64,000 nt of DNA from Paracoccaceae bacterium. GTDB taxonomy: Bacteria; Pseudomonadota; Alphaproteobacteria; Rhodobacterales; Rhodobacteraceae. This document shows, piece after piece, positions 63,662 through 64,000 of the stretch (positions are counted from its first letter, which is position 1; each line of letters opens with the position of its first letter). A program made the position numbers and the translations under genes. The notes under the pieces were generated by a model that made no database searches, was not told where the DNA came from, and saw only the letters and a program-made list of their open reading frames with translations. The stretch is taken from contig JAHDXW010000010.1 in assembly GCA_023383015.1 (NCBI GenBank), positions 57,490 to 121,489 of the forward strand, given 5' to 3'.

Positions 63662-63738
63662 GTCCCACGCGCGGGACATCGCTGGACTCTAATGAAGTCA
63701 ATGTGCTGAACGGAGGGATTCAGGAGTCGTCAAGACCT
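63662..63738. repeat. Right copy of the composite repeat (inverted relative to 27082-27166)
   Basis: On the minus strand this reads TCTTGACGACTCCTGAATC, then CACATTGA after the same eleven-base gap, then TGTCCCGCGCGTGGGAC. The spacer before the palindrome is about ten bases shorter than in the left copy. Sequence outside these blocks differs, showing divergence between copies. Confidence 0.7.
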
Positions 63739-63770
63739 GTCCCGGGGGCGACCGCCCGCCCTTGTAGCGG

Positions 63771-63808
63771 GACAGCGGGTTTTGCACAGTCTGACAGCGG
63801 GTTTTGCA
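63771..63808. repeat. Two tandem 16-base repeats
   Basis: GACAGCGGGTTTTGCA occurs at 63771-63786 and again at 63793-63808, separated by six bases. Only two units exist, with no spacer regularity to suggest CRISPR. Tandem units of this size near a gene end can be transposase or replication-protein sites. Confidence 0.55.
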
Positions 63809-63875
63809 GCAACCGCATTTTCTTGCGGGAATGTTTCACGGGGGTGTTGAGGCGGGGCGCAAGGGGCCTTTGATG

Positions 63876-64000
63876 TCACCCCTCCCCGGCCGCGGCGAGG
63901 GCTTCCAGCGCCGCGCCGAGGGCGACGGCCACCGCATCGGGGTCGCCGGCCGCGGCGATCGCGGCCAGCGCCTTCCGCCGCACGCCGGCAAGCCGGGCGG
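63876..64000 (-). CDS. Partial unidentified gene (3' end, continues beyond the window)
   Basis: From the window edge the minus strand reads about 40 codons ending at TGA 63878-63876, with residues such as ARLAGVRRKALAAIAAAG and a C-terminus LEALAAAGEG. GC3 bias supports coding. The fragment is too short to assign; the adjacent tandem repeats and inverted repeat copy raise the possibility of a mobile-element gene. Confidence 0.35.
   Translation of the reverse strand, partial: ARLAGVRRKALAAIAAAGDPDAVAVALGAALEALAAAGEG

Noticed and set aside
27082..63738. Composite transposon
   Set aside because: No transposase was found in the interval and target duplications could not be seen, so only the repeat itself is reported.
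63771..63808. CRISPR array
   Set aside because: Only two 16-base units, a six-base gap and no Cas genes.

Overview
The window is a very GC-rich bacterial chromosome segment. Almost every real gene has G or C at most third codon positions, and overlapping ATGA, GTGA and TGATG stop/start junctions are common. Gene content (many ABC and TRAP importers, molybdenum hydroxylase, Dab carbon-uptake pair, IclR/LysR/TetR regulators) suggests a metabolically versatile alphaproteobacterium, possibly of the Rhodobacterales/Rhodospirillales type. That placement is an inference from style and content. No rRNA, tRNA, CRISPR array or complete insertion sequence was seen.

Region 1 (1-14394, + strand): one long, tightly packed gene series. 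It holds the large subunit of a xanthine-dehydrogenase-type molybdenum hydroxylase (cut by the window start), a 6-hydroxynicotinate-reductase-like Fe-S protein, a UPF0280 protein, an amino-acid-synthesis (DUF1185) protein, a polytopic membrane protein, a complete Liv-type ABC importer and a HyuA/HyuB hydantoinase/oxoprolinase pair. Together they look like uptake, hydroxylation, reduction and ATP-dependent ring opening of an N-heterocycle. A 1-Cys peroxiredoxin follows in convergent orientation.

Region 2 (15378-21329): a LysR regulator divergent from dabB-dabA, the energy-coupled inorganic carbon accumulation complex, with all four zinc-site residues of DabA present. A radical SAM/SPASM protein lies tail-to-tail with dabA. 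A small membrane protein, a TetR regulator and a divergent RND adaptor/pump pair follow (21522-27087).

Region 3 (27082-32174): a short repeat that recurs inverted at the far right end, a RgpF-like glycan protein, about 1.9 kb of decayed DNA in which remnants of a TRAP solute-binding protein and a LysR regulator can still be read, and a P1B-type metal ATPase with a TPC motif.

Region 4 (32284-39087): a Pot-type (polyamine/opine class) ABC importer with a glutamine-synthetase-like ligase, divergent from an N-formylglutamate-amidohydrolase-like enzyme and an isochorismatase-fold cysteine hydrolase.

Region 5 (39247-63600): four transport/catabolism units: a Dpp-type ABC importer with an M24 peptidase; a TRAP importer; a nine-gene coupled operon of a sugar-type ABC importer, DapA-like aldolase, two SDRs, class III aminotransferase and CE4 deacetylase; and an HCD-like dehydrogenase with a fused three-domain oxidoreductase, a DAO-type oxidase and a divergent SDR. 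A shared promoter motif (GTTCACAT followed by a CGCAC core) lies before three of them and a related GCGCACAAA inverted repeat before the TRAP operon. An IclR gene sits beside one of the sites, so these units probably form one regulon. The last 400 bases hold the inverted repeat copy, a 16-bp tandem repeat and the 3' end of an unidentified gene.
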